Below are positions 51,940 to 60,446 of a stretch of DNA of 64,000 bases, one piece after another. This stretch comes from Candidatus Palauibacter polyketidifaciens (lineage in GTDB: Bacteria > Gemmatimonadota > Gemmatimonadetes > Palauibacterales > Palauibacteraceae), in the NCBI RefSeq assembly GCF_947581785.1, contig NZ_CANPVO010000014.1:1-64000 (forward strand). Direction: 5' to 3'. The notes below the pieces were generated by a model. It saw nothing but the letters and a program-made list of their open reading frames with translations, ran no database searches and was not told where the DNA came from. Both the position numbers and the translations under genes were made by a program. Position 1 is the first letter of the stretch; each line of letters starts with the position of its first letter.

Positions 51940-52065
51940 GAGCGGTGAAGCGCTCGCCTGACAAGGAGCGACGAGGGAGCATGGCAGAGCTATGTGACCG
52001 AGGAGCGACGCAGAGCGCAGCGTTTCAGGCGAGATGCAGCACCGCTCGAACGCAGCGGGGTTTTT
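51940..52065 (+). promoter_or_regulatory. Structured leader of the purM-rib operon
   Basis: Bases 51940-51961 and 52025-52047 are long, nearly complementary arms: GAGCGGTG pairs with CACCGCTC, and TCGCCTGA with TCAGGCGA. The 63 bases between them hold a small hairpin (CATGGCAGAGCTATG, 51980-51994) and two direct copies of GGAGCGACG (51965-51973, 52002-52010). The 3' arm overlaps a terminator-like hairpin, so the two folds are mutually exclusive, as in riboswitches and attenuators. It does not match the FMN riboswitch consensus I know. A dispersed palindromic repeat is the main alternative. Confidence 0.5.
52042..52065 (+). terminator. Terminator-like hairpin in the purM leader
   Basis: CCGCT (52042-52046) and AGCGG (52054-52058) form a 5-bp stem, followed by GG and five T (52061-52065). 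It uses the same bases as the 3' arm of the large leader stem. The short stem makes it a weak stand-alone terminator. Confidence 0.4.
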
Positions 52066-52107
52066 GCCGCGGCCTGCCAACCCCGCGGGTGGAAGCATGA
52101 AGAGAAC

Positions 52108-53133
52108 ATGAACGACGGATTGACGTACCGGGACGCGGGCGTGAACCTCGAGGCGGCCCGCGCGACGAAAGCCCGGCTCTCCCGGCTCGTCCGGGGGACC
52201 CGGACGGAGGCCGTGAGTTCGGACTTCGGCTCGTTCGGAGGCCGGTTTCGGGCGACGCCCGGCCGGGAACTCGTCGCGAGCGCCGACGGCGTGGGGACGA
52301 AGCTGAAGATTGCCTTCATGGCGGATCGCCACGACACGGTGGGCGCCGATCTCGTGAACCACTGCGTCAACGACATCCTCGTCGAAGGCGCGCGGCCTCT
52401 CATCTTCATGGACTACGTCGCCTGCGGCGTGCTGGATCCGGACACCGTGACGAGCGTCGTCTCGGGACTCGCCGCCGCCTGTCGCGCGAACGAATGCGCG
52501 CTGCTCGGGGGAGAGACCGCGGAGATGCCGGATTTCTATGCGCCGGGAGAATACGACCTCGCGGGATTCGTGGTGGGCGAGATCGCATACCCGGAGGTAA
52601 CCCGCAGAGATCTGGAGCCGGGGGACCTTCTCATCGGACTCGCATCGAGCGGCGTGCATACGAACGGCTACAGCTTCGTGCGGGCCCTCTTCTTCGACCG
52701 CCTGGGACTCGGGGCCCACGACGCCTTCCCGGGGACCGGGGACTCCGTCTCGGACGTCCTCCTGCGTCCCCACCGCAGTTACCTGTCGATCCTCGAGCCC
52801 AGCCTCCAGGCAGGCCGCGTGCGGGCGCTCGCCCACATCACGGGGGGCGGGATCCCGGGGAACGTGGACCGGGTCATCGGCCCGGACCTCGATGCGGTGG
52901 TGCGCTCCGACAGTTGGGTGCGCCCGCACGAGTTCGACGTGATCGCGCGCGAAAGCGGGGCGGACGAGGCGGAGCTCTTCTCCACCTTCAACATGGGCGT
53001 GGGGATGGTTGCGGTCGTACGGGATGCGGAGGCCGGCGGCGTGCTCGAGCAGGTTCGCGACTCCGGGTGTGAGGCCTTCCTGTGCGGTGAACTCGTCGCG
53101 GGCAGCGGCAGGGTGCACCTGGTGACTTCGTGA
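52108..53133 (+). CDS. purM: Phosphoribosylformylglycinamidine cyclo-ligase
   Basis: A 341-residue AIR synthetase (fifth step of purine synthesis, ATP-dependent ring closure). Motifs: LTYRDAGVNLEAA, ADGVGTKLKIAF, HCVNDILVEGARPLIFMDYVA, GGETAEMPDFYAPGEYDLAGFVVG, SSGVHTNGYSFVR, HITGGGIPGN. The ATG at 52108 gives the family N-terminus. A four-codon reading frame (Met-Lys-Arg-Thr, 52097-52111) ends across the start codon (ATGA) and may be chance. The stop overlaps ribD (GTGA), so purine and riboflavin genes share an operon. Confidence 0.95.
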   Translation: MNDGLTYRDAGVNLEAARATKARLSRLVRGTRTEAVSSDFGSFGGRFRATPGRELVASADGVGTKLKIAFMADRHDTVGADLVNHCVNDILVEGARPLIFMDYVACGVLDPDTVTSVVSGLAAACRANECALLGGETAEMPDFYAPGEYDLAGFVVGEIAYPEVTRRDLEPGDLLIGLASSGVHTNGYSFVRALFFDRLGLGAHDAFPGTGDSVSDVLLRPHRSYLSILEPSLQAGRVRALAHITGGGIPGNVDRVIGPDLDAVVRSDSWVRPHEFDVIARESGADEAELFSTFNMGVGMVAVVRDAEAGGVLEQVRDSGCEAFLCGELVAGSGRVHLVTS

Positions 53134-54290
53134 CGGCGCGGGGATTCGACCCCATCGCCGGGGCGCCGCCGAGCCGCACCGAGGACCTCCGCCACATGCG
53201 CGAGGCGCTGGCCGTGGCGCCGCGAGGACAGGGCCGGGTGTCGCCCAACCCGCTCGTGGGCGCCGTTGTGGCCCGCGGGAACCAGGTGTTCGGCACGGGA
53301 TGGCACGCGGAATACGGCGGCGACCATGCGGAAGTCATGGCGCTGCGGGAGGCCGGGTCGCGCGCGGCGGGCGCCACGCTGTACGTCACGCTCGAGCCGT
53401 GCCGCCACACCGGGCTGACACCCCCGTGCACCACGGCGATCATCCGCTCCGGCGTGCGCCGCGTCGTGATCGCCTGCCGGGACCCCAATCCGGAGGCGCG
53501 TCACGGGGCGGAGGAGCTGCGGCAGGCCGGACTGGACGTCGAGATCGGGATCGAGGCAAACGCCGCAAAACGGCTGAACGCGGCCTTCCTCTGGTTTCAC
53601 CGGCAGTGGGTGCCCTTCGCTTCGCTCAAACTCGCGCTGTCGCTCGATGCGAAGCTCGGGGCGGAAAGCGTTCGCACGCCGGTGACCGGCATCCGGGCGC
53701 TGGACGAGGTGCACCGTCTCCGTTCCTGTCACGATGCGATCCTGATCGGCTCCAACACGATCGCGATCGATGACCCGTTGCTCACCGCCCGCGGCGAGGT
53801 CCTGCCGAGGGTGCCGCCGGTACGGGCCGTCCTGGACACCACGCTCAGACTCCGCCCGTCGAGTCAGCTCGTGCGCACGGCCGCCCAGGCACCCGTATGG
53901 GCCTTTGCGGATCCGGACTCGGACGGCTTCCAGGAGCGCGCGGATCCGCTCCGCGAAGCCGGCGTGGAAGTCATCGGAGTGCCCCGGAGCGAGGACCACA
54001 GACTGGATCTGAGCGCCGTCTGGAACGAACTGGCCATTCGCGGCGTGCTCTCCGTGCTCGTCGAAGGCGGGGGTCAGGTCGCCGCGTCGTTGCTTCGCGG
54101 GGGACACATACAGCGGATCCACGCCTTCATTGCTCCCATGTTCTACGGGCGCGACGGCGTGCCGGCGTTTCCCGGCCTCGAGCCGTCGACGCAGGGGGAC
54201 TGGCTGCCCATGCAGCGGGACTCGCTGGGGCAGGATACGCAGATCGTGTTCGAGCACCGACAACTCCAGGAAACCCTGGACAACCTCTGA
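53130..54290 (+). CDS. ribD: Bifunctional riboflavin deaminase/reductase
   Basis: A 386-residue enzyme for the second and third steps of riboflavin synthesis. The deaminase domain (about 20-165) has the zinc ligands in GDHAEVMAL and EPCRHTGLTPPC, and SPNPLVGAVV. The reductase domain (about 166-386) has FASLKLALSLDAKL, RSCHDAILIGSNTIAIDDPLLTAR and LSVLVEGGGQVAASLL. The GTG start overlaps the purM stop. ribE follows after 12 bases. Confidence 0.95.
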   Translation: MTARGFDPIAGAPPSRTEDLRHMREALAVAPRGQGRVSPNPLVGAVVARGNQVFGTGWHAEYGGDHAEVMALREAGSRAAGATLYVTLEPCRHTGLTPPCTTAIIRSGVRRVVIACRDPNPEARHGAEELRQAGLDVEIGIEANAAKRLNAAFLWFHRQWVPFASLKLALSLDAKLGAESVRTPVTGIRALDEVHRLRSCHDAILIGSNTIAIDDPLLTARGEVLPRVPPVRAVLDTTLRLRPSSQLVRTAAQAPVWAFADPDSDGFQERADPLREAGVEVIGVPRSEDHRLDLSAVWNELAIRGVLSVLVEGGGQVAASLLRGGHIQRIHAFIAPMFYGRDGVPAFPGLEPSTQGDWLPMQRDSLGQDTQIVFEHRQLQETLDNL

Positions 54291-54302
54291 GCGGCCGGAC
54301 TC

Positions 54303-54911
54303 GTGTTCACTGGAATCATACGGGCGGTCGGCGAGGTCGCGGGCCGGGAACGCCGGGAGGCCGCGCTCCGGCTGACGATCGCCCGCGTCCCGTTTCTCGA
54401 GCGGCTCCGCGCCGGGGATTCGGTGTCGCTCGCGGGCGTGTGCACGACCATCGTCGCGCTCCGGGAGGAGACGTTCGAGGTCGACGTCGTCGAGGCTACG
54501 CTGGAGCGGACCACGATCGGGAGCTGGCGGGTCGGGGATCCGGTGAACCTCGAGCCGGCGCTGTGCGCCGGGGATCCGCTGGGCGGTCACATGGTACAGG
54601 GACACATCGATGGGGTGGGGACCGTGGCGGCGGCGAGGTGGGAAGGCGAGTCGGGCCTGCTCGAGATCGAACTCCCCGATGGCCTCGAGAGGGTGACCGT
54701 GTCGCAGGGTTCCTTCGCCGTCGATGGCGTGAGTCTCACCGTCAACCGCCTGACCGGGACCATCGCGCGTTTCGCCATCATTCCCTATACATGGACCCAT
54801 ACCACGCTGGGGCGCCTCGCTTCGGGTGCGAGAGTCAACCTCGAGGCGGACCTGATCGGCAAGCACGTAGCTCGTGCCCTCCGACCGCACGTGGCCCCGG
54901 TGGACTCCTGA
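54303..54911 (+). CDS. ribE: Riboflavin synthase (alpha type)
   Basis: A 202-residue enzyme that dismutates two lumazines to riboflavin. Two lumazine-binding repeats are visible, one starting MFTGIIRAVGEV and the second GGHMVQGHIDGVGTV, with SLAGVCTTIV and SFAVDGVSLTVN as matching inner motifs. The GTG at 54303 sets the canonical MFTGI start. In some naming schemes this gene is ribC or ribB. Confidence 0.95.
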   Translation: MFTGIIRAVGEVAGRERREAALRLTIARVPFLERLRAGDSVSLAGVCTTIVALREETFEVDVVEATLERTTIGSWRVGDPVNLEPALCAGDPLGGHMVQGHIDGVGTVAAARWEGESGLLEIELPDGLERVTVSQGSFAVDGVSLTVNRLTGTIARFAIIPYTWTHTTLGRLASGARVNLEADLIGKHVARALRPHVAPVDS

Positions 54912-54927
54912 GTCGGCTCCCGTTCGA

Positions 54928-56175
54928 ATGAAAACCGACAACAGACTTCGGCTGGCGGGCATGCCCGCCGATACGGTGGAAGCGGCGATCGAGCGTATCC
55001 GCAGCGGCGGACTCGTGATCATCGCAGACGACGAGGACCGCGAGAACGAGGGGGATCTCGTCTGCGCCGCCGCACTTGCGACGCCCGAAGCGATCAACTT
55101 CATGGCCAGGCACGCCCGGGGGCTCATATGCCTCACGATGCCCGATGAGATGGCCGATCGCCTCGATCTCCCGCTCATGACGGACGACCGGTTGTCGGAC
55201 CCCCACAAGACGGCGTTCACCGTGTCGATCGACGCCCGCCCGGACTTCGGCGTGTCGACCGGGATCTCGGCACAGGATCGCGCCCGAACCATCCGGGTCG
55301 CGGTGGATCCCCAGACCCGGCCGACGGACCTCGTGCGCCCGGGCCACATCTTTCCCCTCCGCTCCCGGCCCGGCGGCGTGCTGCAGCGGGTGGGCCAGAC
55401 GGAGGCTTCGGTCGATCTCGCCCGGTTGGCCGGGCTCACTCCGGCGGGCGTGATCTGCGAGATCCTGAACGAGGATGGGACGATGGCGCGCCGCCCGGAA
55501 CTCGAGAAGTTCGCGGCGGAGCACGACCTCCCCTTCATCACGGTGGCCGCCCTCGTCTCCTACCGGTTGCGCACGGAGAGTCTCGTGCGGCGCGTTGCCG
55601 AAGCGGAGCTCCCCACGCCGTGGGGCGATTTCCGCATCGTCGGGTACGCGAACGAGGTGGATGGGCGCGAACACGTCGCGCTCGTGCGCGGCGACGTGGC
55701 GGGCGCGGAGGATGTCCTCGTCCGCGTGCATTCGCGCTGCCTGACGGGCGATGTGTTCCACTCCCACCGCTGCGACTGCGGCAGCCAGCTCGAGGCCGCG
55801 ATGCGGATGGTCGTGGAGGCCGACGCCGGGGTCATCGTCTACCTGGACCAGGAAGGGCGGGGGATCGGACTCCTGAACAAACTCCGCGCCTACGAACTTC
55901 AGGACGAGGGCCACGACACGGTCGAAGCGAACGAGGCGCTGGGTTTTCCGCCCGACCTGCGGAACTACGGCATCGGGGCCCAGATTCTCGTGGATCTCGG
56001 GTTGCACTCGATCAGGATCATGACGAACAACCCGAAGAAACTCGCGGGGCTGGAGGGCTTCGGCCTCGTGATTCGCGACCGCGTGCCCCTCGAGCTCGGC
56101 GGGGTCGACGATCGGCTGGTCCGCTATCTCCGCACGAAGCGCGAGAAGCTGGGACACCTGACCGGATCCGCGTGA
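54928..56175 (+). CDS. ribBA: RibBA: DHBP synthase-like domain fused to GTP cyclohydrolase II
   Basis: A 415-residue fusion. The first half (about 10-208) is DHBP synthase-like: DDEDRENEGDLV, RHARGLICL, GVSTGIS, GHIFPLRSRPGGVLQR. However, the conserved GHTEA is GQTEA here (residues 156-160); that His is a metal ligand in E. coli RibB (His153). The second half is GTP cyclohydrolase II with all three zinc Cys in CLTGDVFHSHRCDCG, DQEGRGIGL, and MTNNPKK, and looks active. The first domain may therefore be weak or inactive. The ATG at 54928 fits the family; the stop overlaps ribH (GTGA). Confidence 0.92.
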   Translation: MKTDNRLRLAGMPADTVEAAIERIRSGGLVIIADDEDRENEGDLVCAAALATPEAINFMARHARGLICLTMPDEMADRLDLPLMTDDRLSDPHKTAFTVSIDARPDFGVSTGISAQDRARTIRVAVDPQTRPTDLVRPGHIFPLRSRPGGVLQRVGQTEASVDLARLAGLTPAGVICEILNEDGTMARRPELEKFAAEHDLPFITVAALVSYRLRTESLVRRVAEAELPTPWGDFRIVGYANEVDGREHVALVRGDVAGAEDVLVRVHSRCLTGDVFHSHRCDCGSQLEAAMRMVVEADAGVIVYLDQEGRGIGLLNKLRAYELQDEGHDTVEANEALGFPPDLRNYGIGAQILVDLGLHSIRIMTNNPKKLAGLEGFGLVIRDRVPLELGGVDDRLVRYLRTKREKLGHLTGSA

Positions 56176-56696
56176 GAAGCAGGTCGGATACTCCACGAGG
56201 CGATGGGCCCGAAGGCTTCGAACGGGGGTGCGCGACGACGTACGAGGGCGCGGCTTCGGGGGATGGCCGGACGGTCTGCATCCTCGTCAGCCGGTTCAAC
56301 TCCCGGGTCACCGAGCGTCTCCTCGCGGGTGCCGCGCGGACGACCCTCGAATGCGGCGTGGCCGAAGAGGATCTCGATATCGTGTATGTCCCCGGCGCCT
56401 GGGAACTGCCGCTCGCCGCGCGACGAGCCGCCGCGCGCGGCTACGCCGCCATCGTCGCGCTGGGCTGCGTGATCCGCGGGGAAACCGCGCACTTCGACCA
56501 CGTGAGCCGCGCGGCGATCGACGGCCTCGCGAGGGTCCAGCTCGACTCGGGCGTGCCGGTCGGTCTCGGCGTGCTCACGCCCGACACGCTGGAGCAGGCG
56601 CTCGCGCGGGCCGGCGGCGAACTCGGAAACGCCGGCTCGGAGGCGGCCCGCGCCGCGCTCGGCATGGCCGATCCTCACGGACAGCCGGGCTCGTGA
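56172..56696 (+). CDS. ribH: 6,7-dimethyl-8-ribityllumazine synthase
   Basis: A 174-residue lumazine synthase: ILVSRFNSRVTERLLAGA at the first strand, VPGAWELPLAARR, and GETAHFDHVSRAA with the catalytic His. It has about 30 extra residues before the core, compared with typical enzymes of 150-160. The GTG at 56172 overlaps the ribBA stop. Enzymes of this kind form pentamers or 60-mer shells. The stop overlaps nusB (GTGA), a common pairing in bacteria. Confidence 0.94.
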   Translation: MRSRSDTPRGDGPEGFERGCATTYEGAASGDGRTVCILVSRFNSRVTERLLAGAARTTLECGVAEEDLDIVYVPGAWELPLAARRAAARGYAAIVALGCVIRGETAHFDHVSRAAIDGLARVQLDSGVPVGLGVLTPDTLEQALARAGGELGNAGSEAARAALGMADPHGQPGS

Positions 56697-57127
56697 CGCC
56701 GACCGCCCGGACGCACGTCCACTCGCGCGCCCGGAGCTGGGCGTTGAACCTCCTGTATGCGTGGGAAGTGGGCGGACAGGGCACGCCGCTCGAACACGCG
56801 GCACAGAGCCTCGTCCACCGCCGCATGTCCGGACGCTACCGCCCTCATGTCCGGCGCCTGCTCGAAACCGTGGGCGGCCATCTCGCCGAGATCGACGCGA
56901 CGATCGCCCATCACGCCTCGAACTGGCGGATCGAGCGCCTGCACGCCATCGACCGCAACATTCTGAGAATCGCGATCGCGGAACTGCTCTGGTTCGAAGA
57001 CGTTCCGCCGAAAGTCACGATTCATGAAGCCCTGAAGCTGGCGCGCCGGTATGGCAGTCCCGGCAGTCCGCGTTTCCTCAACGGCGTGCTCGACGCGGTG
57101 CTGAAGGCCCGCGAGGCAGGGCTCTGA
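56693..57127 (+). CDS. nusB: Transcription antitermination factor NusB
   Basis: A 144-residue all-helical protein with RSWALNLLYAWEVGG near the N-terminus and the conserved HAIDRNILRIAIAELLWFEDVPPKVTIHEALKLARRYG and FLNGVLDAVLK segments. It binds boxA RNA with S10 during rRNA transcription. The GTG at 56693 overlaps ribH. It is the last gene of the purM-rib operon. Confidence 0.94.
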   Translation: MTPTARTHVHSRARSWALNLLYAWEVGGQGTPLEHAAQSLVHRRMSGRYRPHVRRLLETVGGHLAEIDATIAHHASNWRIERLHAIDRNILRIAIAELLWFEDVPPKVTIHEALKLARRYGSPGSPRFLNGVLDAVLKAREAGL

Positions 57128-57135
57128 CCGGTCCC

Positions 57136-58257
57136 GTGGTGCGTCCCCTTCGGATCCTCCTCCTCAACTGGCAGGACCGCGAAAACCCCGAGGCCGGCGG
57201 TGCCGAGGTGCATCTCCACGAGATCTTCGGCCGGCTCGCCGCCCGCGGACACGAGGTGCGAGCCGTCGTGAGCGGCTGGCCGGGCGCGGCCCCGTCCGCG
57301 ACGCTCGATGGGATCGACTTCCAGCGGGTCGGAGACCGGTACAGCTACGCATGGCGCGCCCGGAGCGCGGCGCGGGGGATCGTGCACGGCTTCACCCCGG
57401 ACGTGCTCGTCGAGGACATCAACAAGGTCCCGCTTTATTCCCCGCGGTGGGCCGGCGTCCCCGTCGTCGCACTCGTGCCGCACCTGTTCGGGGCCACGGC
57501 CTACGCGGAGGCGTCCATCCCTCTCGCGACGGCGGTCTGGGCGGCGGAACGGGCGATCCCCCGCGTCTATCGGGACTGCTCCTTCCAGGCGATCTCGGAG
57601 AGCACGGCGCTCGACCTCACGAAGCGAGGCCTCCTCGCCCGGGATATCACGGTGATCCCGCCCGGGATCGATCACGACACCTACCAGCCGGGCGCCGCGA
57701 CGGAGCGCGCGGAGACCCCGACACTGCTCTACGTGGGTCGCCTCAAGCGTTACAAAGGCCTCGATGTCCTGTTCGAGGCGCTGTCACAGCTGAGCGACCG
57801 GCTGCCGGACGCGAGGCTCGTCATTGCGGGCCGCGGCAGCGACGAGCGTCGCCTCCGAAGACTCGTGCGCCGAGCCGGGCTCGCGCACCGGGTACGCTTT
57901 CCGGGGTACATCTCCGAGGCGGAGAAGGTCGCCTGGCTGCGTCGGGCCTGGGCTGTGGTGTATCCCTCCCCGAAGGAGGGGTGGGGGATGACGAACGTGG
58001 AGGCGGCCGCGTGCGGCACGCCGGTGATCGCGAGCGATTCCCCCGGGCTGCGCGAGTCGGTGGCGGCGGGAGAGTCGGGAATCCTCGCCCCGCACGGGGA
58101 CGCCGCAGCGTGGGCTGCCTCGATCCGCGAAGTTCTGGAGAAGCCATCGGTGCGCGAACGCCTCGGAACAGGCGCGTTGGCCCACGCTGCCCGGTTCTCG
58201 TGGTCGCGTGCAGCGGATGAGACGGAAGCGCACCTTTACAAGTCACTTCAACCCTGA
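57136..58257 (+). CDS. Family 4 glycosyltransferase
   Basis: A 373-residue GT-B enzyme: RILLLNWQDRENPEAGGAEVHLHEIFGRLAARGHEV at the N-terminus and the donor-binding C-terminal domain with LLYVGRLKRYKGLDVLFEAL, RVRFPGYISEAEKVAWLR and PSPKEGWGMTNVEAAACGTPVIA. It would transfer a hexose from a nucleotide sugar to a lipid or polysaccharide acceptor; the target is unknown. The start is one of two consecutive GTG codons at 57136/57139. It follows nusB by eight bases. Confidence 0.9.
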   Translation: MVRPLRILLLNWQDRENPEAGGAEVHLHEIFGRLAARGHEVRAVVSGWPGAAPSATLDGIDFQRVGDRYSYAWRARSAARGIVHGFTPDVLVEDINKVPLYSPRWAGVPVVALVPHLFGATAYAEASIPLATAVWAAERAIPRVYRDCSFQAISESTALDLTKRGLLARDITVIPPGIDHDTYQPGAATERAETPTLLYVGRLKRYKGLDVLFEALSQLSDRLPDARLVIAGRGSDERRLRRLVRRAGLAHRVRFPGYISEAEKVAWLRRAWAVVYPSPKEGWGMTNVEAAACGTPVIASDSPGLRESVAAGESGILAPHGDAAAWAASIREVLEKPSVRERLGTGALAHAARFSWSRAADETEAHLYKSLQP

Positions 58258-58266
58258 CGAGGACCG

Positions 58267-58614
58267 ATGAGAACCATCGTCACCGCGCGTAACACCGATG
58301 TTTCCGACATTCGCGAGATCATCGAGACTCGCTTCACGAGTCTGACTCGCTTCGAGCCGCGCGCCTCGAAGGCCGAGGTCGTATTCACCGGAGAGAAGAC
58401 CCAGGTACGCGCGGCGGCCGTGGTCAGCGTCGACCGCGCCCGTCCCGTGCATGGAGAGGCTGCGGGTCCCGACCCCCGCACGGCGCTCGACCGGCTCGCG
58501 GACAAGTTGGGAAACCAGCTCCGACGCAACCATGACCGGTACAACGAACACTCCGCGCCGCCGATGGATGAACTGTTCGGGAGCCCCTTCGAGGCGGACG
58601 GAGAGCCCGGATGA
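58267..58614 (+). CDS. hpf: Ribosome hibernation promoting factor (short form)
   Basis: A 115-residue HPF/RaiA-family protein: TARNTDVSDIREIIETRFTSLTRFEP and AEVVFTGEKTQVRAAAVVSV, then LDRLADKLGNQLRRNHDRYNEH. It binds inactive 30S subunits in the decoding region during starvation. The short form usually forms 100S dimers together with another factor. The ATG has GAGGA just upstream. It precedes hprK with a 4-bp overlap; the hpf-hprK-PTS order is also known from delta-proteobacteria. Confidence 0.92.
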   Translation: MRTIVTARNTDVSDIREIIETRFTSLTRFEPRASKAEVVFTGEKTQVRAAAVVSVDRARPVHGEAAGPDPRTALDRLADKLGNQLRRNHDRYNEHSAPPMDELFGSPFEADGEPG

Positions 58615-59567
58615 CCCTCACGGTCGCGTCGCTGCTTCGGCGCAAGCGGGAGGCGTTTTCGCTCACGGTCGTCGCCGGCGAGTCCGGCCTGGAGCGCGGC
58701 ATCGAAGTGCCGGAAGTCTCGTCGCCGGGACTCGCGCTGGCCGGCTACAGGGAGCGCTTCGTCTCCCAGCGGGTGCTCATCTTCGGCGAAACGGAGATCG
58801 CCTACCTCGAGAGCCTCCGCGCTTCGGAACGCGCCGCCGCCCTCACGTTCGTGTTCGAATCCGGTGTTCCCTGCGCGATCATCACCAAGAATCAGGCAGC
58901 GCCGGCGGAACTCGTCTCCGCGGCGGAGGCGGCCGGCGTCGCAGTGCTCGAAACGCCTCTCAAGACGGGAGACTTCTACCGGCGGCTGCAGCCCTATCTC
59001 GAGGAAGAGTTCGCGCCGCGGACCTCGCTCCACGGATCTCTCGCGGATGTGTACGGGATCGGCCTCCTTTTCATGGGTCCGTCCGGCATCGGCAAGAGCG
59101 AGTGCGTGCTCGATCTGGTGGAGCGGGGCCACCGTCTCGTCGCCGACGATCTCATCCTCGTACACCGCCGCCAGAGCGACATCCTCCTCGGGCGCGCGCA
59201 TGAAAACCAGCGCCACCACATGGAGATCCGGGGCGTGGGGATCATCGATGTGCGCGCCATGTTCGGGATCCGGGCCGTGCGCCAGCAGAAGCGAATCGAA
59301 GTTGTCGTCGAACTCGAGGTATGGGGAGACCGCGACGATTACGACCGGACGGGTCTCGAGGTGGAGGAATGCGAGATCCTGGGCGCGAAGCTGCCGAAGG
59401 TCCGCATCCCCCTGAACCCGGGAAAGAACATCACCGTCATCGCCGAAGTCGTGGCCATGAACCACCTCCTGCGCTATTCCGGAGAAGATCCGGCGGCGGC
59501 TTTCGAGCGCGACCTCATCGAGCGCATGCGGCCGGTGCGCGACTACCTGGAGTCCGATGACGAATGA
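58611..59567 (+). CDS. hprK: HPr kinase/phosphorylase
   Basis: A 318-residue bifunctional enzyme that adds and removes phosphate at the regulatory Ser of HPr. The N-terminal domain (about 1-125) precedes the catalytic domain with P-loop GPSGIGKS (156-163), ERGHRLVADDLI and the family signature EIRGVGIIDVRAMFG, plus KVRIPLNPGKNITVI. The target Ser is present in the HPr encoded 2.3 kb downstream (GKSIMG). The start overlaps hpf; the 3' end overlaps the EIIA gene by 11 bp. Confidence 0.95.
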   Translation: MTLTVASLLRRKREAFSLTVVAGESGLERGIEVPEVSSPGLALAGYRERFVSQRVLIFGETEIAYLESLRASERAAALTFVFESGVPCAIITKNQAAPAELVSAAEAAGVAVLETPLKTGDFYRRLQPYLEEEFAPRTSLHGSLADVYGIGLLFMGPSGIGKSECVLDLVERGHRLVADDLILVHRRQSDILLGRAHENQRHHMEIRGVGIIDVRAMFGIRAVRQQKRIEVVVELEVWGDRDDYDRTGLEVEECEILGAKLPKVRIPLNPGKNITVIAEVVAMNHLLRYSGEDPAAAFERDLIERMRPVRDYLESDDE

Positions 59568-59958
59568 CCGGGTCCGCGGCGTCGTCGTGGCGCACGCGGA
59601 GCTCGCGCAGGCCCTCGTGTCCGCCGTCGAAACCATCAGCGGCGTCCGGGGGGCCCTGCGTGCCGTGAGCAACGAAGGCCGGGGACCCGAAGAACTCGCC
59701 GAGATCATCGGAGAGGCGGCGGCGGGGGCGGAGACGATCCTCTTCGTGGATCTCGCGGGCGGCAGCTGCGGTCTCGCCGGCCTTCAGCACGTGCGGGAGA
59801 GCCGAGGCTGCGCGTGGGTCGCAGGCGTCAACCTCCCGATGCTGCTCGACTTCGTCTTTCATCGCGAAATGCCGATGGCGACGCTCGTCCCCCGTCTGGT
59901 CCGGAAGGGGCAGGCCGGGCAGCGCGCGCACCCGTCTCCGCCGGCCGGGACCGACTGA
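59557..59958 (+). CDS. PTS mannose-family EIIA component
   Basis: A 133-residue EIIA of the mannose/fructose/sorbose family. The phosphorylation His is in VVVAHAELAQAL (His13) and the conserved Asp region is FVDLAGGSCGLAGL. It would take phosphate from HPr and pass it to EIIB. The last 15 residues are low complexity. The ATG at 59557 lies within the end of hprK. It is a separate protein here, not an EIIAB fusion. Confidence 0.9.
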   Translation: MTNDRVRGVVVAHAELAQALVSAVETISGVRGALRAVSNEGRGPEELAEIIGEAAAGAETILFVDLAGGSCGLAGLQHVRESRGCAWVAGVNLPMLLDFVFHREMPMATLVPRLVRKGQAGQRAHPSPPAGTD

Positions 59959-59966
59959 GCGGGACC

Positions 59967-60446
59967 ATGCCGCTCGAACTCCTGCGGATCGATGAGCGTC
60001 TGATACACGGCCAGGTACTCGTGGGGTGGGGGCGTCCGCTGGACCTCGACTTCTACATCGTCGTCGATGACGCTCTCGCTTCCAGCGAGTGGGAGCAGGA
60101 GCTCTGGGCCAGCGCGCTCGCCGACGAGGAGAGCGCGGAATTCCTGGGGGTGGACGAGGCGATCCGGCGCTTCGGGGAACTCGGCCGCCGGGCGGAGCGC
60201 GGGGCGCTCCTCACGCGGGATACGCGGACGATGCGGGCGCTGGCCGAGCCCGGCTGCCTCGATGGGCGGACCGTGAACGTCGGAGGCGTGTACGCCGCGG
60301 AGGGGCGGAAGAAGATCCTGGACTACGTCCATCTCTCTCCGGAGGAGATCGAGGACCTGCGGGTGATCGGTGAGCGCGCTTCCGTGAGCGCACGGAGCCT
60401 CCCCACCCAGCGGGAGGTTCGTCTCGACGCGCGGAGGCTCCGATGA
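59967..60446 (+). CDS. PTS mannose-family EIIB component
   Basis: A 159-residue EIIB with the phosphorylation His in LLRIDERLIHGQVLVGWG (His14), the hallmark of the family, and GRTVNVGGVYAAEGRKKILDYVHLSPEE. It accepts phosphate from EIIA and phosphorylates the incoming sugar with EIIC/EIID. The ATG is eight bases after the EIIA stop; the stop overlaps EIIC (ATGA). Confidence 0.93.
   Translation: MPLELLRIDERLIHGQVLVGWGRPLDLDFYIVVDDALASSEWEQELWASALADEESAEFLGVDEAIRRFGELGRRAERGALLTRDTRTMRALAEPGCLDGRTVNVGGVYAAEGRKKILDYVHLSPEEIEDLRVIGERASVSARSLPTQREVRLDARRLR

Noticed and set aside
51998..52047. Possible SAH riboswitch, from the CCGAGGAGCG and CAGGCGAG strings
   Set aside because: Only short strings match my memory of the consensus; the closing arms and the downstream gene type (ahcY, metH, metK) do not fit.
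51934..52107. FMN riboswitch upstream of the riboflavin genes
   Set aside because: None of the conserved FMN element blocks (AGGAUC, GGGCAGGGUG, CCGACGGU-like) is visible here, and purM and ribD overlap, so no space exists directly before ribD.
52097..52111. Four-codon leader peptide (Met-Lys-Arg-Thr) before purM
   Set aside because: Too short to call; it overlaps the purM start and may only be a chance ATG.
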